Below are positions 1 to 8,849 of a stretch of DNA of 24,125 nt, piece by piece. The notes under the pieces were generated by a model. It had not been told where the DNA came from, did not search any database, and was given only the letters and a program-made list of their open reading frames with translations. Every line of letters starts with the position of its first letter. Position 1 is the stretch's first letter. This DNA comes from Mnemiopsis leidyi. Taxonomy: Eukaryota; Ctenophora; Tentaculata; Lobata; Bolinopsidae. The DNA lies in assembly GCA_000226015.1 (NCBI GenBank), contig JH154184.1, forward strand, positions 914,583-938,707. The letters are read 5' to 3'. Made by a program: the position numbers and the translations under genes.

Positions 1-3000
1 CTGGCTCTGGCCAACTCTTAAGAGGATCATTTTCAGTGGGAGGGACAGTCCCTTCACCTCAATCGCTTCTCTTAAGCGTGTCATAACGTGGTGTTTCAAT
101 AAATTAAGAAGGCGTGATTTTTCACATTTAACGGTTGCAGTTGAGGACAGATTGAAGAAGTGTATTGAAAATGAGGGATTCCGATCTTAGATAAATGTAA
201 ATGTTCATTGATTTCCAAAAGAACGTTTTGTATTATTTGTTTGTAGGTCTATAGATTATGATACAGTGAAACTTTAAAATTGTCCAACTTAAACGGGACG
301 TAGTATAACTACGTTGCAATAAAAGTTAAGGACAAAAACTACTGTTTTGAAGTCAACAGAAGTACAGTGCAATTCGATAGCTGAACCTGAATCCCGCGCG
401 ACTTACTCGTAAATGTTAAGTCTATATTCTCCAACTTTAGACCTATTCCAACAGTTAACCTCAGAAATTCCACTGAACACAAACTGACACAGCCAATCAG
501 AGCTCAGTGTCTTTCTCGCTTCGTCTTCGTCGAATGTCAGCTGAGAGATAAGTACAAAGTAGGATACAAGAAAGATTTACTAGGAAGTTTGAGAAGAGTC
601 GTGAATACTCTCTAAAGTTAAGAGTGGAGAAATTCAATCGTTTTTCATTACTTCAAGTCGACTGTCAAGTCTAAAATTCCAGGAAAACACCGGTTGGCAG
701 ATGTTCGTACAAACTTACGGCAAAGCTATAGGTAGCCTGCTGAGCGGGCTCTGTGCCCATCTTCAAGTTGCTGCAACTCGAATAGAAGTCTTTGTCGACC
801 TGCAGTTTGGACTTCACCTCCGACTTCAGTGTTTCCAGGGCCGAGGCGGCTTCTCGGGAAAATTGTTCCACCAGACTGTTCAACTTGATCTGCAGGTTAT
901 CAGTTTTAAGGATATCAGTTTTAAGGTTATCAGTTTTAAGGATCAACCACAAGGATTTGTCACTCTTCGAAACAACTCCAATACAAAATATGTAAAGTAC
1001 AGAACGACAAATTAAATACCTGATAAAGTGTTAGATGTTGGAGATATTCTCGTGTCTTGATGTGACTCTTGAGACATCCTGACAAGATGTTCCGACAGAG
1101 TTTCTCACAGGGCTGTCTCGAAGCTGTCTCGTCGAGACACATGTTACAGCCCCCAAACTTTACTGAAAATGAGGGGCGTGAGAAGTTGGAAAACAGGGGA
1201 TAGTTAAACAAAGATAATATTACAAAAACCATTCATCAGTCAAACAGTTTGGAAAGGTAACATTGCTAGAAGGTGTTGTTAGTATTTTGTAAGTCAGAGA
1301 AGGAGAATAAGTCCACGAGTTTATTTTTAGTAAAACTTGGATGCTGCACAAATGCTAAAAACAGAGATCGTCCAAAGGTAGACTTCCAGAGTAACAAAGA
1401 TAGTCCGATTTTTCAAAGGAAAAACCAAGTGTTAGAAGTGGTAGAAAGTGATTAGATCAACTGAGAGCTTTGTTTGATCAACTGACAGCATAGTTTGATC
1501 AACTAAAACAAGATAAGATCAACTGAATTAGATAAATTTTCCAAGAGCGTGTCCAAATGAAAGATAAAAGTAAAGGTATAGGTATACAGAGACGATCCTC
1601 TTTGTAAAGGCTTTACCAGCCACTCTGAACCAGCCGATTAAAAGCAAAATGGAAAAATCTGGGAGTTTATAAAAATGTGATTCACTGAACAGTGGCTATT
1701 GAAAATAACTTAGCAGCTGGGAAACTCGAAAATGTTGACGACAAAATAACGCGATAAGAGCTGTAACCCAACCATTACTCTCACTTTCACGAAACATCAC
1801 GATATACAAGACATCTTGTGAGCGTCACCCCGCGTGACACGTCACCATGGCAACAACGCATGACAGAAGTCGTCACGTGACATCACGATGATGACGTCAC
1901 GCGACACACCACGTGACTCACGGCACAGCACTTGTTAGACCAGCAGGGTATTTAACGGTAGTGACAGCGCTTAACTTCCACTTACGTGCTGTTTCATCGG
2001 GGACTCCTTCTTTTACTGAGAAATTCGATCCTTTTTTACAGCTTTTAATTAACATCAAATATTTACCAAAATTACTGTAAAACATACAGGACATGTTAAC
2101 TAACATGTCAAAACACTCACAGTCACACGACAAAATACTTTAAATACTTTAAAATAACCGTGACCGTAAAAATAAAAAGGAAGTGTAAAAAAAGCGCACA
2201 TAAGTTCTAGCGAACCATTTCATGCACTACATTGCTTTGCGAAACAAGAACAACATTTAGCCACATGGTCAGAATGTGACAATGACATTCCTGAATTTTC
2301 GTCTTTCCAATAACACGGGCTCACACCACACACAGATCCCAATGTCAAATGATTAGCATAGTAAGCACTAAGCTGATTGTACATTGTAAATACCCATTAT
2401 CTACACGAATCTAAATAACTACATAATAATTTAGTTTCAGCTGGACTGAGTTCAAAATAGAGTACAAGATCTTCTAATATTTTAACGGATAAAAGTACCC
2501 CATGAGCGACAAATCATTTTCACGTAAAGTAGTTTTTATTCTTATGCGGCTGCAATAATCATAGAAAATGTCTACGTGCATGCACCGAGTACTAATGATA
2601 GCTGCTCACAAGATTGCAACTCAAGCTATAATTTAAGATTAACGACCTATAAAGGTTCCAACATATCAATCAGGCCCGGTAAATTCCACACAAAACTTTT
2701 CACTTACTTTGATGATTCACCCGCTCCGTAACTGACAGTTTTTATTCTCAGATATTTTAAATTTATTGTCAAACTTATAAAGTTATAGTTATTGTTTTAT
2801 AGTCAATGTTCTATGGATAGAAGGCTATTGTATATCAAAATTTAAAGATGGACATATTTTGTGCGTTAACATTAAATGCAATTAATCAATCTGACTTTTA
2901 CCTCACGATAGAATGCTGTAATGTCGGTAGAAACAACGCTGCTAAATCAAAAATTAAGGGAACTTCCTATTTCTGGAAATCATCAGCACGGAGGCTAATT

Positions 3001-5381
3001 ATCAACCTCCGAGTTCTGATTAATTACATATGCCAATAAAAAGTTTCCCTAAACGATACGGGATCTGTATCTAACTGCTCACTGCTCACACATGTTACAG
3101 CACACACACATATCTACACTTACATCCGCCCCTTACTGCCCCCACATAACACTCTTCTGTCAGGTCCTGAGATGTAGCTGCGATCTTCAGGTCCGTCATT
3201 ATTGCGTATCCGCGTAGCATCACCAGGATCGCGCCGAGATATCTGTAGGTGAGTTAATTGTCATCGGGTACTATCTAATACCCCTCAATCTTTTACTATA
3301 ATTTGGCACAATATAATTGTGTACACTAAAATAAAATGCTCTGAGTGAATCGAACAAAGTATAAAACGAAATGTTAAAAACGAACTTGAGTTGAGCGTCC
3401 TTGAGGGTCTCCATGTCGAAGTAAAGCATGTCGAGACAGGTATCGGACAACGTAGCATCTAAACTGCTGGAAAGTGCTCCTGAGATGTATAGTTAGTTAC
3501 AGTGAAAATTCGGACATGCGAAATCCTGCCGCTGCTTAATCCGGAATCAGGATCATAAATCATGAAAGCATAAAACGAGTGAGACTGATTGGGCAATTTC
3601 ATGGAATAAACATGACTTTAACGCGTGAGATTAAAATCCAAACCAGCTGAAGTCCAGAAAATTGGCTGTTTCTAATTTTCTAACACCTTCTACAAGTAAT
3701 ACGGTTGGAAATTTCACTCGCAAATTAACTTATTACAAATCGGGATTTTGAAACTTATAGAATTTGACATAGACTTAAATATAGATTTAACGTTCTAATT
3801 AATTTTCAGGAATTAGTTCGGCCTATACTAACTTTTTACCTGCAGCTGAAGCGGACCTGATCTCTTCCAAATCTGCACTAGTCAAGGTGTTGACTCCTGT
3901 TATATAGGACGAGAACTTCTCGTTCAAATCGATTTTCTTTGATTGGGAAAGAGTTGAGCCGGTAATAATCTTTGTCAGCAGCGCTGAAAGGATTTTAAAT
4001 AAGCAAAAGGTTTTACGCTTTGGACAAGAGCAATAGATAAGATAAAATAGTTCCAATTCAGGTAGAGTACGGTTGTTTGGATACTGGAAAATACCAACGA
4101 TGGGGGACACCTTGTAATATTTAGTTAATGCTATATATGGATTCTGTGACACTTAACATATTATAATGGGGAATTATAAGTTCTTTAACTTATAAACAAT
4201 TCTGAGTGGTACCTAGATCATCTATCATCTATTTTTGGGTGCTAGCTCACCGAATTCTTATATTCTGATTTCAAACTAATTTGGGGCCCAACGGAGCGAA
4301 ATTCTGCTAAAATTATGGTATGAAAACATAAAATAACAATACTTCGATTTGAATAACATTACCCTAAACTTACCATCTTTTTTATTTTTATCAGTGTCCA
4401 CCTCGGAATAAAACTGATTAAGCACCAAAAATACTCTGTTCTTGAGAATACGCTTGGTCTTTTCTAGAAGCTTGTTCTCAACTGCTTTATTACAGCAACT
4501 ATCACCAGTTAGTATGCATATGTCGTTACCTGGAGGGAGTTGTCTTTCAAGGCAAAGAAAGAAAAACAACAGGACAATCAGAGACGCGCATCTCTTGTTG
4601 CTAAGTTAATTCTATATTTCCAACTTTGGACCTTTTCAAGAACAGCGACAACCTTTCCGTTGTCAAAGGTATGGTGCTAAACGAACCCATAGAAAATATT
4701 GCATTCTCAAAGGACAAGAGAAATTAAAGAAATCTTGTGATTAGTATGATTATTATCAGACGACTGTAATAGGCACAATTTTTCCGCCAACAGAGTCAAA
4801 GCACGTGAGTTTCTTTTCTATCGACGCGTTGAAAATCGTGTTTATATTCAGATCCAAGCCAAGCGTTGAACTCATAATTACAAATAAAATAAAGTCATTA
4901 AACCGTAAAAAGCAATGTAAGAAAGAGTAGAACAATCCAACCAACTAGTGTTAGATGAACAAATGCAGAAACCTAAACTTCATATTTCAACAAAAAGTCC
5001 TGATTTGTAACTCACTTCGGCTGGTGACTCTAATTGTGTCGTCATCCAACAGGGTTCTGATTTTACTGCACTGTCCGACAGACTCTGGGAAGATTATTGT
5101 AGATCAGGAGGGTAAAAATCTATCTGGCTAAATCTCAGTGTGGGGTAAATGTCGGTCTTAATTCAAGACTTCATTGGAGATAAAACAGCCAACAGCTATT
5201 GTTGTCGCAAAATGTGGAGGTGGTATTTTGTTAAACAGATGGTTAAAGCCTTATTAAGAAGGAATGATTTCCAATTTCCATAGAGGAAAACAAAAAGGAG
5301 GTATAATATATTAAATAGTTAAATAGTACCTGGTATGTTTAGTAAGCAGCAGACAGCGAATAGAGAGATGATGTAACCCAT
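1..5381 (-). CDS. Glypican core protein gene, 5' part (at least 9 exons, runs off left edge)
   Basis: Glypicans are GPI-anchored heparan-sulfate proteoglycans that act outside the cell as co-receptors or modulators of Wnt, Hedgehog, BMP and FGF signals. Exons on the minus strand: 5381-5330, 5084-5016, 4529-4374, 3983-3840, 3479-3386, 3242-3124, 1162-1020, 889-719, 540-407, and tentatively 185-58. The first nine join in phases 1,1,1,1,2,1,0,0 and end in phase 2, giving about 360 residues. After a signal peptide there are exactly 14 cysteines (23, 45, 52, 53, 155, 203, 217, 220, 230, 234, 241, 298, 334, 346), the number and order of the glypican family. Landmarks are CSKIR (23-27), the CC pair (52-53), the C217-C241 block ending in SGCL, and NCWN (345-348). 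The stretch to the CWN motif is somewhat shorter than I recall for vertebrate glypicans. The Ser-Gly attachment sites and the GPI signal are not in the window. I cannot place it in the GPC1/2/4/6 or GPC3/5 branch. Confidence 0.9.
58..185 (-). CDS. Possible glypican exon 10 (phase off by one base)
   Basis: After the acceptor-like TCTAAG (to 186) an open frame reads RNPSFSIHF, then KCEKSRLLNLLKHHV and MTRLREAIE, before a possible donor GTGAAG at 57-52. It resembles the glypican stretch after CWN, which has an N-P-E-V motif and a helix I-x2-L-R-x-M-x2-L. The splice from exon 9 leaves two bases and needs one, but this frame supplies two. A wrong boundary, a sequence error or a real frameshift could explain this. 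The alternative frame stops after about 19 residues. Confidence 0.45.
407..540 (-). CDS. Glypican exon 9: NCWN motif
   Basis: Acceptor TATCTCTCAG, donor GTAAGT, phase 0 to phase 2. It contains the last two of the 14 cysteines (334, 346) and SEVNCWNRSKVGEYRL, matching the glypican pattern C-W-N-G-x-x-x-x-x-Y. N348 in N-R-S is a possible N-glycosylation site. Confidence 0.9.
719..889 (-). CDS. Glypican exon 8: region with C298
   Basis: Acceptor AACCTGCAG, donor GTAAGT, phase 0 to phase 0, 57 codons. It encodes a charged helix (LNSLVEQFSREAASALE) followed by DKDFYSSCSNLK with the twelfth cysteine. In other glypicans this region often holds a convertase cleavage site; I see no clear dibasic furin site in it here. 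Confidence 0.87.
898..942. repeat. 15-bp tandem repeat, 3 copies, in glypican intron 7
   Basis: Three units of tatcagttttaagg(a/t), with a single variable base, lie 9 bases from the intron-exon boundary of exon 8. On the minus strand each unit contains ACTGATA, a branch-point-like motif. Confidence 0.9.
1020..1162 (-). CDS. Glypican exon 7: clustered-cysteine hallmark block
   Basis: Acceptor CATTTTCAG, donor GTATTT, phase 1 to phase 0. It carries five cysteines (217, 220, 230, 234, 241) spaced C-x2-C-x9-C-x3-C-x6-C and ending NILSGCLKSH. This matches the glypican hallmark, in which the last cysteines sit in an N-[IV]-[ML]-x-G-C-L context. It is the most diagnostic exon of the gene. Confidence 0.93.
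1455..1525. repeat. Tandem GATCAACT(G/A) repeat, four copies, 20-21 bp period
   Basis: The core gatcaact recurs at 1455, 1476, 1497 and 1517, with degenerate DNA between. The period is two helical turns, so all copies face the same side of the DNA. Three of the four preserve the final G. Confidence 0.85.
1800..1920. promoter_or_regulatory. CRE / E-box cluster in glypican intron 6
   Basis: This 120-bp stretch holds GTGACACGTCAC (1834-1845), GTCACGTGAC (1872-1881), a perfect CRE TGACGTCA (1892-1899) and CACGTG (1910-1915). GTCACGTGAC is the ideal site of TFEB/MITF-type bHLH-zip factors, and TGACGTCA that of CREB/ATF. An intronic enhancer is plausible but inferred. Confidence 0.55.
3124..3242 (-). 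CDS. Glypican exon 6: helix leading to the cysteine-rich block
   Basis: Acceptor CACCTACAG, donor GTAAGT, phase 2 to phase 1. It encodes YLGAILVMLRGYAIMTDLKI and then EECYVGAVRGG. In glypicans a long helix ends in a cysteine (C203 here) about 14 residues before the first cysteine of the clustered block, as seen here. Confidence 0.87.
3386..3479 (-). CDS. Glypican exon 5: C155 segment
   Basis: Acceptor CATCTCAG. The donor is the weak GTTCGT, leaving phase 2. It encodes SDTCLDMLYFDMETLKDAQL, comparable to the glypican stretch around the cysteine before the alpha-helical core. The weak donor is supported because it is the one that joins exon 6 in frame, and the spacing from C155 to C203 (48 residues) is close to what is usual in the family. 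Confidence 0.8.
3840..3983 (-). CDS. Glypican exon 4: helical core segment
   Basis: Acceptor CTTTCAG, donor GTAAAA, phase 1 to phase 1, 47 full codons. There is no cysteine, as expected for this part of the glypican N-lobe. The composition is helical (TKIITGSTLSQSKK, then TSADLEEIRSASAA). Assigned from phase, position and splice sites rather than from a strong motif. Confidence 0.82.
4374..4529 (-). CDS. Glypican exon 3: NDIC...CC motif and first helical segment
   Basis: Acceptor CCCTCCAG, donor GTAAGT, phase 1 to phase 1, 51 full codons. The start NDICILTGDSCCNKAVENK matches the glypican pattern C-x6-CC followed by an acidic/basic helix. A nearer acceptor, CTTGAAAG, would give the wrong phase, so the CCCTCCAG site was preferred. 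Confidence 0.9.
4605..4655 (-). pseudogene. Decayed copy of part of glypican exon 9 inside intron 2
   Basis: Bases 4605-4633 match 415-444 (exon 9) at about 27 of 30 positions, with one gap and the same orientation. Weaker similarity continues to about 4655. The gap breaks the reading frame, so it is not a usable exon. Confidence 0.6.
5016..5084 (-). CDS. Glypican exon 2: mature N-terminus with first conserved cysteine
   Basis: Acceptor TCTTCCCAG, donor GTGAGT. It enters and leaves in phase 1 and encodes about 22 residues, including GQCSKIRTLL. In glypicans the first cysteine sits near the mature N-terminus in a C-x-x-[VI]-R context, which this matches (C23). Confidence 0.88.
5330..5381 (-). 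CDS. Glypican exon 1: start codon and signal peptide
   Basis: Seventeen codons plus one base. The product begins MGYIISLFAVCCLLNIP, a short hydrophobic signal peptide, as expected for a secreted or GPI-anchored protein. The exon ends CCAG followed by the intron donor GTACTA, leaving phase 1. The start was chosen because this ATG opens the only hydrophobic leader in phase with exon 2. Another ATG lies 11 bases upstream in a different frame (5392-5390). Confidence 0.85.
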
Positions 5382-5392
5382 ATCTTACTCAT
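5339..5392 (-). other. Upstream ORF overlapping the glypican start
   Basis: An ATG 11 bases before the glypican start opens a 17-codon frame, in a different frame, that ends with TAA inside exon 1. If it lies in the mature mRNA it could lower translation of the glypican by leaky scanning. Seen directly; the effect is inference. Confidence 0.4.
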
Positions 5393-5397
5393 TCCAC

Positions 5398-5422
5398 CTG
5401 TGTTAGAATGTGTGTTACATAA
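5398..5422 (-). promoter_or_regulatory. Possible 3' splice site of an intron in the 5' untranslated region
   Basis: On the minus strand CTAAC branch-point-like motifs are followed by ACACAG just before GTGGAATGAG, 16 bases before the glypican start. This would fit a noncoding first exon further right in the window, but no mate donor was identified. Confidence 0.3.
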
Positions 5423-6922
5423 TGTGTTAGAATACCCTGGAAAAGTGTCAAATGCTTGTCAGGGTTCGAAGTCGAGAAATAGTCGACATGTTGCAGTTGA
5501 TATTTTTTTAATATTATTAAAGTATGCAAAAAATATGAAAACGTACTTTCCCACTCTGATATTTTAATTTGAATAAAAACATTCAGACAAAAGAGAGCAA
5601 TTCTGGGAACGGAAGGGTTCAAAATTTCAAGGATTTATATTTAATTTTGTATAAAAGATTCGTGATCCCTCCCCCCAAAAACCGCTTTCTATACACATTT
5701 CATAAGGGAATTAAAGACAGAAATGCAAGTATCTAAATCGTATTTCTTCAGTAAAATTTATCAAATTTTGTAAGTACTGTTATTTAACGCAAGAAAATGT
5801 AACTCAAAACCGTGTGGCGCGTATTCTTGATCGGAACGAAAAATCTTAACAGACAAAAAGGCTACGATTATAGGGAAGAAAAGCATCCCTTGGCTAAAAA
5901 ATCATCCGATCAACAATAAATATCTGAGCACGTGCTCATTAAAAAGCATGTAATTGTATAACCTTAAGTAATAATTCCATTATTATTACTATCATAGTTC
6001 GACCACAAAGAAAATATTCATCCTTTTTTCAAGATAATGGGCCAAAGGCAGCCCGAAAATGATAAATATCACAAAGAGCAATAAAAGTACTTCTAATATG
6101 TATCAAACTGTATAACAAAGGTTGAATAGCCCAAGGGAGCATCTTCAAAATCTGGTCAGTGCTTGACAAACTTAACTATGAAAACAATTATGATCAAAAA
6201 ATTCTGATTTATGTATTCCCACTTAGTTCGTTTCTTGGCCACATCTCTAAGCGAATACAAATCAATTAAAGCCTCTTTTGCTAAGATCAGAACTTGTCGT
6301 GTTAAACAAATTTATCTGGTGTCTCTTATTAAGCTGAAGTAATATAAAACTAGCACTCAGAGCGGCATTTCTATACTATCACGGGCCAGCTGGGCGAATT
6401 TAAGACAGAATTATCCGCACCTTGCCAAATCACCGAGTTAAGTTCTCCTAAGTGATATTTGAAGTACCAACACCTTGGTGGACTAGCGGATAAGCGGAAA
6501 ATGACAAGGGATGAGTGCGGTTAAGCGGGACACGGCTTGACCCAATGGGGAGAGGGTGTTTGGAAAGGTAGGTTAACAAGCAGCTTGTTTAGGGAAACCT
6601 TATTAAACGGTTAATTTTCCTATTCAGCACTGATACAGCGGCACTAACATAATAGATTAATTTAAGTGTGAGAAAGAGTTGCATGTAATTGGCGACTTAC
6701 ACTGTGTTAATTTGTAATTTCAACATCAAGAATTACGGTAATAAACTTAAACTTGTTTATGTCAGAGAATCAGCTATCTTTTTCAAGTTATCTTATTTCA
6801 TATGATTAGATTTTGTTAAGGTTTGCTCTGTTGTTTTAGGCTATAAGCTATTCATTTTGCAACCGAGCGATTTGTACGAATTCAAGTTTAACTGTTAGGC
6901 AGAAAACAATGAAATCAATGAA

Positions 6923-6979
6923 TTAAGGAATTGTTATCAAGTTAAGGAATTGTTATCAAGTTAAGGAATTGTTATCAAG
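6923..6979. repeat. 19-bp tandem repeat, three perfect copies
   Basis: The unit ttaaggaattgttatcaag occurs three times head to tail with no mismatch. Each unit contains TTATC (GATAA on the other strand). Perfect identity suggests recent expansion. Confidence 0.95.
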
Positions 6980-7422
6980 TCCAATTATTGACTGGTTACG
7001 GCTGTATGACGTCACGTTTTAGAAAATGTGACTTATTCATACACAAAATTAAGCTAACACAGCGAAATTAACCTAGGTGAAACAAGGAACTGAATTTATT
7101 TAATTCTTAGCCAATGGTCAAGCTTTTCTTGGATTAGACTATAAAATAGGAAATGATTTGCAGGCTAAACCTTAACATTTGCACAGCCCTAAATTTAGGT
7201 TTTAAAAAACTAGTCACATCAAGGTAATGAAATTTTACTGACATTTACAAGTTGCCACCCAAGTACACGTAACTGGACTCAGCGGTGGGAGATTTTAAAA
7301 TTACCAGGCTACCAGGAACCAAGCTGGAGCAGGGGTTAAACTAAAGGACACAAAGCTTATAAGATAGGGACACAAGCTATAAAGTAAAGGAAATTAAAAT
7401 TGAACAACTAACTTAGTCGTAA

Positions 7423-7446
7423 CTAAAGGACATGCTAAAGGACATG
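7423..7446. repeat. 12-bp direct doublet
   Basis: ctaaaggacatg occurs twice in direct tandem without mismatch. Confidence 0.85.
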
Positions 7447-8173
7447 AAAGACTTTATCAATCGAAAGAATTAATTATAGACATATAGCTGAAGTAGGTTG
7501 GAAAGTAGACATTAGCTTTAAGAACGCAAGTCGTAGGACTCGAAAAATGGAAAATAAAAACAAGGAAAACGAGTTTAGGGCACTTACAAACACCTGCTAG
7601 AAACCCCAAACCTTGATATGAGCTCAAACTATTGCGTATACTTATTAACAACATAATTAGCAGTCAATTGAAATGGATAAAAGAGTGCGAGCGTAAAAAC
7701 CTGGCAGGTTAAGTACAGTGTCAACTGACTGGATAAGATTCCGTTCAATACTTCATTAAAAGTCTAGACTTGCTTAGTTGCTTACTGAAGTCGAAATAGA
7801 CGTTTTATACTTCTATAAACCTAGGGATATAGGCTACAATATATGGTCACTAACTACCAGCTTACCCCGAGCGAATTACCGACTGTGTGTAAGTGTGTTA
7901 TCAAATTGCCAGAGAGCAGTGCTGCTGGCATACGACACAGGAGACATATACACATAGGAGACGTTGAAACAAATTGATTTGAAGGTTTGATTGCTTGCAA
8001 AAATTCTGGGAGATATAGGGAAATGTCTGGGAGAATAACGATTTGTTAAACATCTTACTACTCGGAATAAGGGTGTACATACATTTGATGTGATCATTTG
8101 CTAAAGGGATGATTGCCACCCTAATGCTTTCCTTAGTGAGGTTTAATAAACTGGAGAGAGCTGGGGAGAGAAA

Positions 8174-8218
8174 AAGGCCGCTTTGGCCTTATCTCATAGT
8201 GGCACTCCAAAAGTGCCA
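8174..8218. other. Two adjacent small hairpins
   Basis: AAGGCC-GCTTT-GGCCTT (8174-8190) and TGGCACT-CCAAA-AGTGCCA (8200-8218) are perfect stems of 6 and 7 bp, each with a 5-base loop, 9 bases apart. They do not match the histone 3' stem-loop or a snRNA that I recognise. Confidence 0.5.
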
Positions 8219-8489
8219 TATCCCCCTACGAAGGAGAAGAATGAGCTGGATCTGTTTCAGGACCAAAATACAAAACGGAAGTCACAAATAAACAAACTAA
8301 ACACCGGAATAAAAGTGAGGAGGAGCCAGCTATATATGAAGACAAAGTGACAACAGAACGAATAGCTTCTCGCACGAGGAAGGGAACATAATTAGATGAA
8401 GCATGCACACACTACAACTACACTACACGGCCTCTACTCCCTACTGCAATAATCAATATTCGACATCGGACTTCTCAGCACTGAGCATC

Positions 8490-8800
8490 AAAATGGCGCC
8501 ATCAGAAAATTCTATCGTTACACAGACCAATCTGATGAGATCAGAAACAGACTGGTGTCATCCAATCAACGACGAGTATTAGAGCTTATGGCCAATAAAA
8601 TTGCTGGATAAGATAACTAACAGCCAATGAAATTCCTGGATTAAATTGCTCGTGGCCGATGAAATAACGAGACTTCAAGCAGGTGAAAAGAGTTGGAATT
8701 AAACAATCTTCTGTAGTCGCTAGTGTACCTGTGTCCTGCACAGGCCAGATATAACGTACGTTATTTCGCACATCCAATATTGCACCAATGTGACGTCACG
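8490..8800. promoter_or_regulatory. CCAAT-box array with CRE, promoter-like
   Basis: Six CCAAT pentamers lie on the plus strand at 8527, 8562, 8592, 8624, 8774 and 8785. A perfect TGACGTCA (8791-8798) follows, and an AAAATGGCGCC motif like a YY1 site precedes them at 8490. The first four CCAAT boxes are 30-35 bp apart, about three helical turns, as in NF-Y-dependent promoters. Direction and target gene are unknown; a distant glypican promoter is one possibility. Confidence 0.45.
8493..8582 (+). CDS. Possible 29-residue small ORF, unknown
   Basis: ATG in a strong start context (A at -3, G at +4) opens a 29-codon frame beginning MAPSENSIVTQTN and ending in TAG. The ATGGCG also reads as a YY1-like site, and the frame is short enough to be chance. 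No known protein recognised. Confidence 0.15.
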   Translation: MAPSENSIVTQTNLMRSETDWCHPINDEY

Positions 8801-8849
8801 ATGTCAACATTTTCATTTGGATCCGTGATGTAGTATGGTAATGATCAAG

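Larger units (their letters stand above)
1163..3123 (-). other. Glypican intron 6 (1961 bp), largest intron
   Basis: Bounded by donor GTAAGT (3123) and acceptor TTTTCAG (1163). It holds a 21-bp tandem repeat (1455-1525) and a cluster of CRE and E-box motifs (1800-1920). The other introns are about 130-490 bp. The open frames inside it (for example 1918-2133 and 2848-3039) show no recognisable protein. Confidence 0.85.
5398..8440. other. Upstream/intergenic stretch without recognised gene
   Basis: AT-rich DNA upstream of the glypican. The open frames are short and resemble no known protein. It contains the 19-bp triplet repeat, a perfect CRE (7007-7014), a 12-bp doublet (7423-7446) and the paired hairpins at 8174-8218. 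No tRNA or rRNA was recognised. Confidence 0.7.

Noticed and set aside
701-1015. Plus-strand frame beginning MFVQTYGKAIG, which looks like the MFVKTYG motif of vertebrate glypicans
   Set aside because: It is antisense to exon 8, whose minus-strand frame has the correct phases, splice sites and a conserved cysteine. The plus-strand resemblance is limited to seven residues and is taken as coincidence.
1918-2133. Cysteine-containing minus-strand frame as a glypican exon
   Set aside because: Exon 6 joins exon 7 directly in phase, with the right cysteine spacing. Adding this frame would disrupt the 14-cysteine pattern.
4756-4944. Open frame in glypican intron 2 as an extra exon
   Set aside because: No acceptor and donor pair gives phase 1 to phase 1, and exons 2 and 3 join directly in frame with normal spacing between cysteines.
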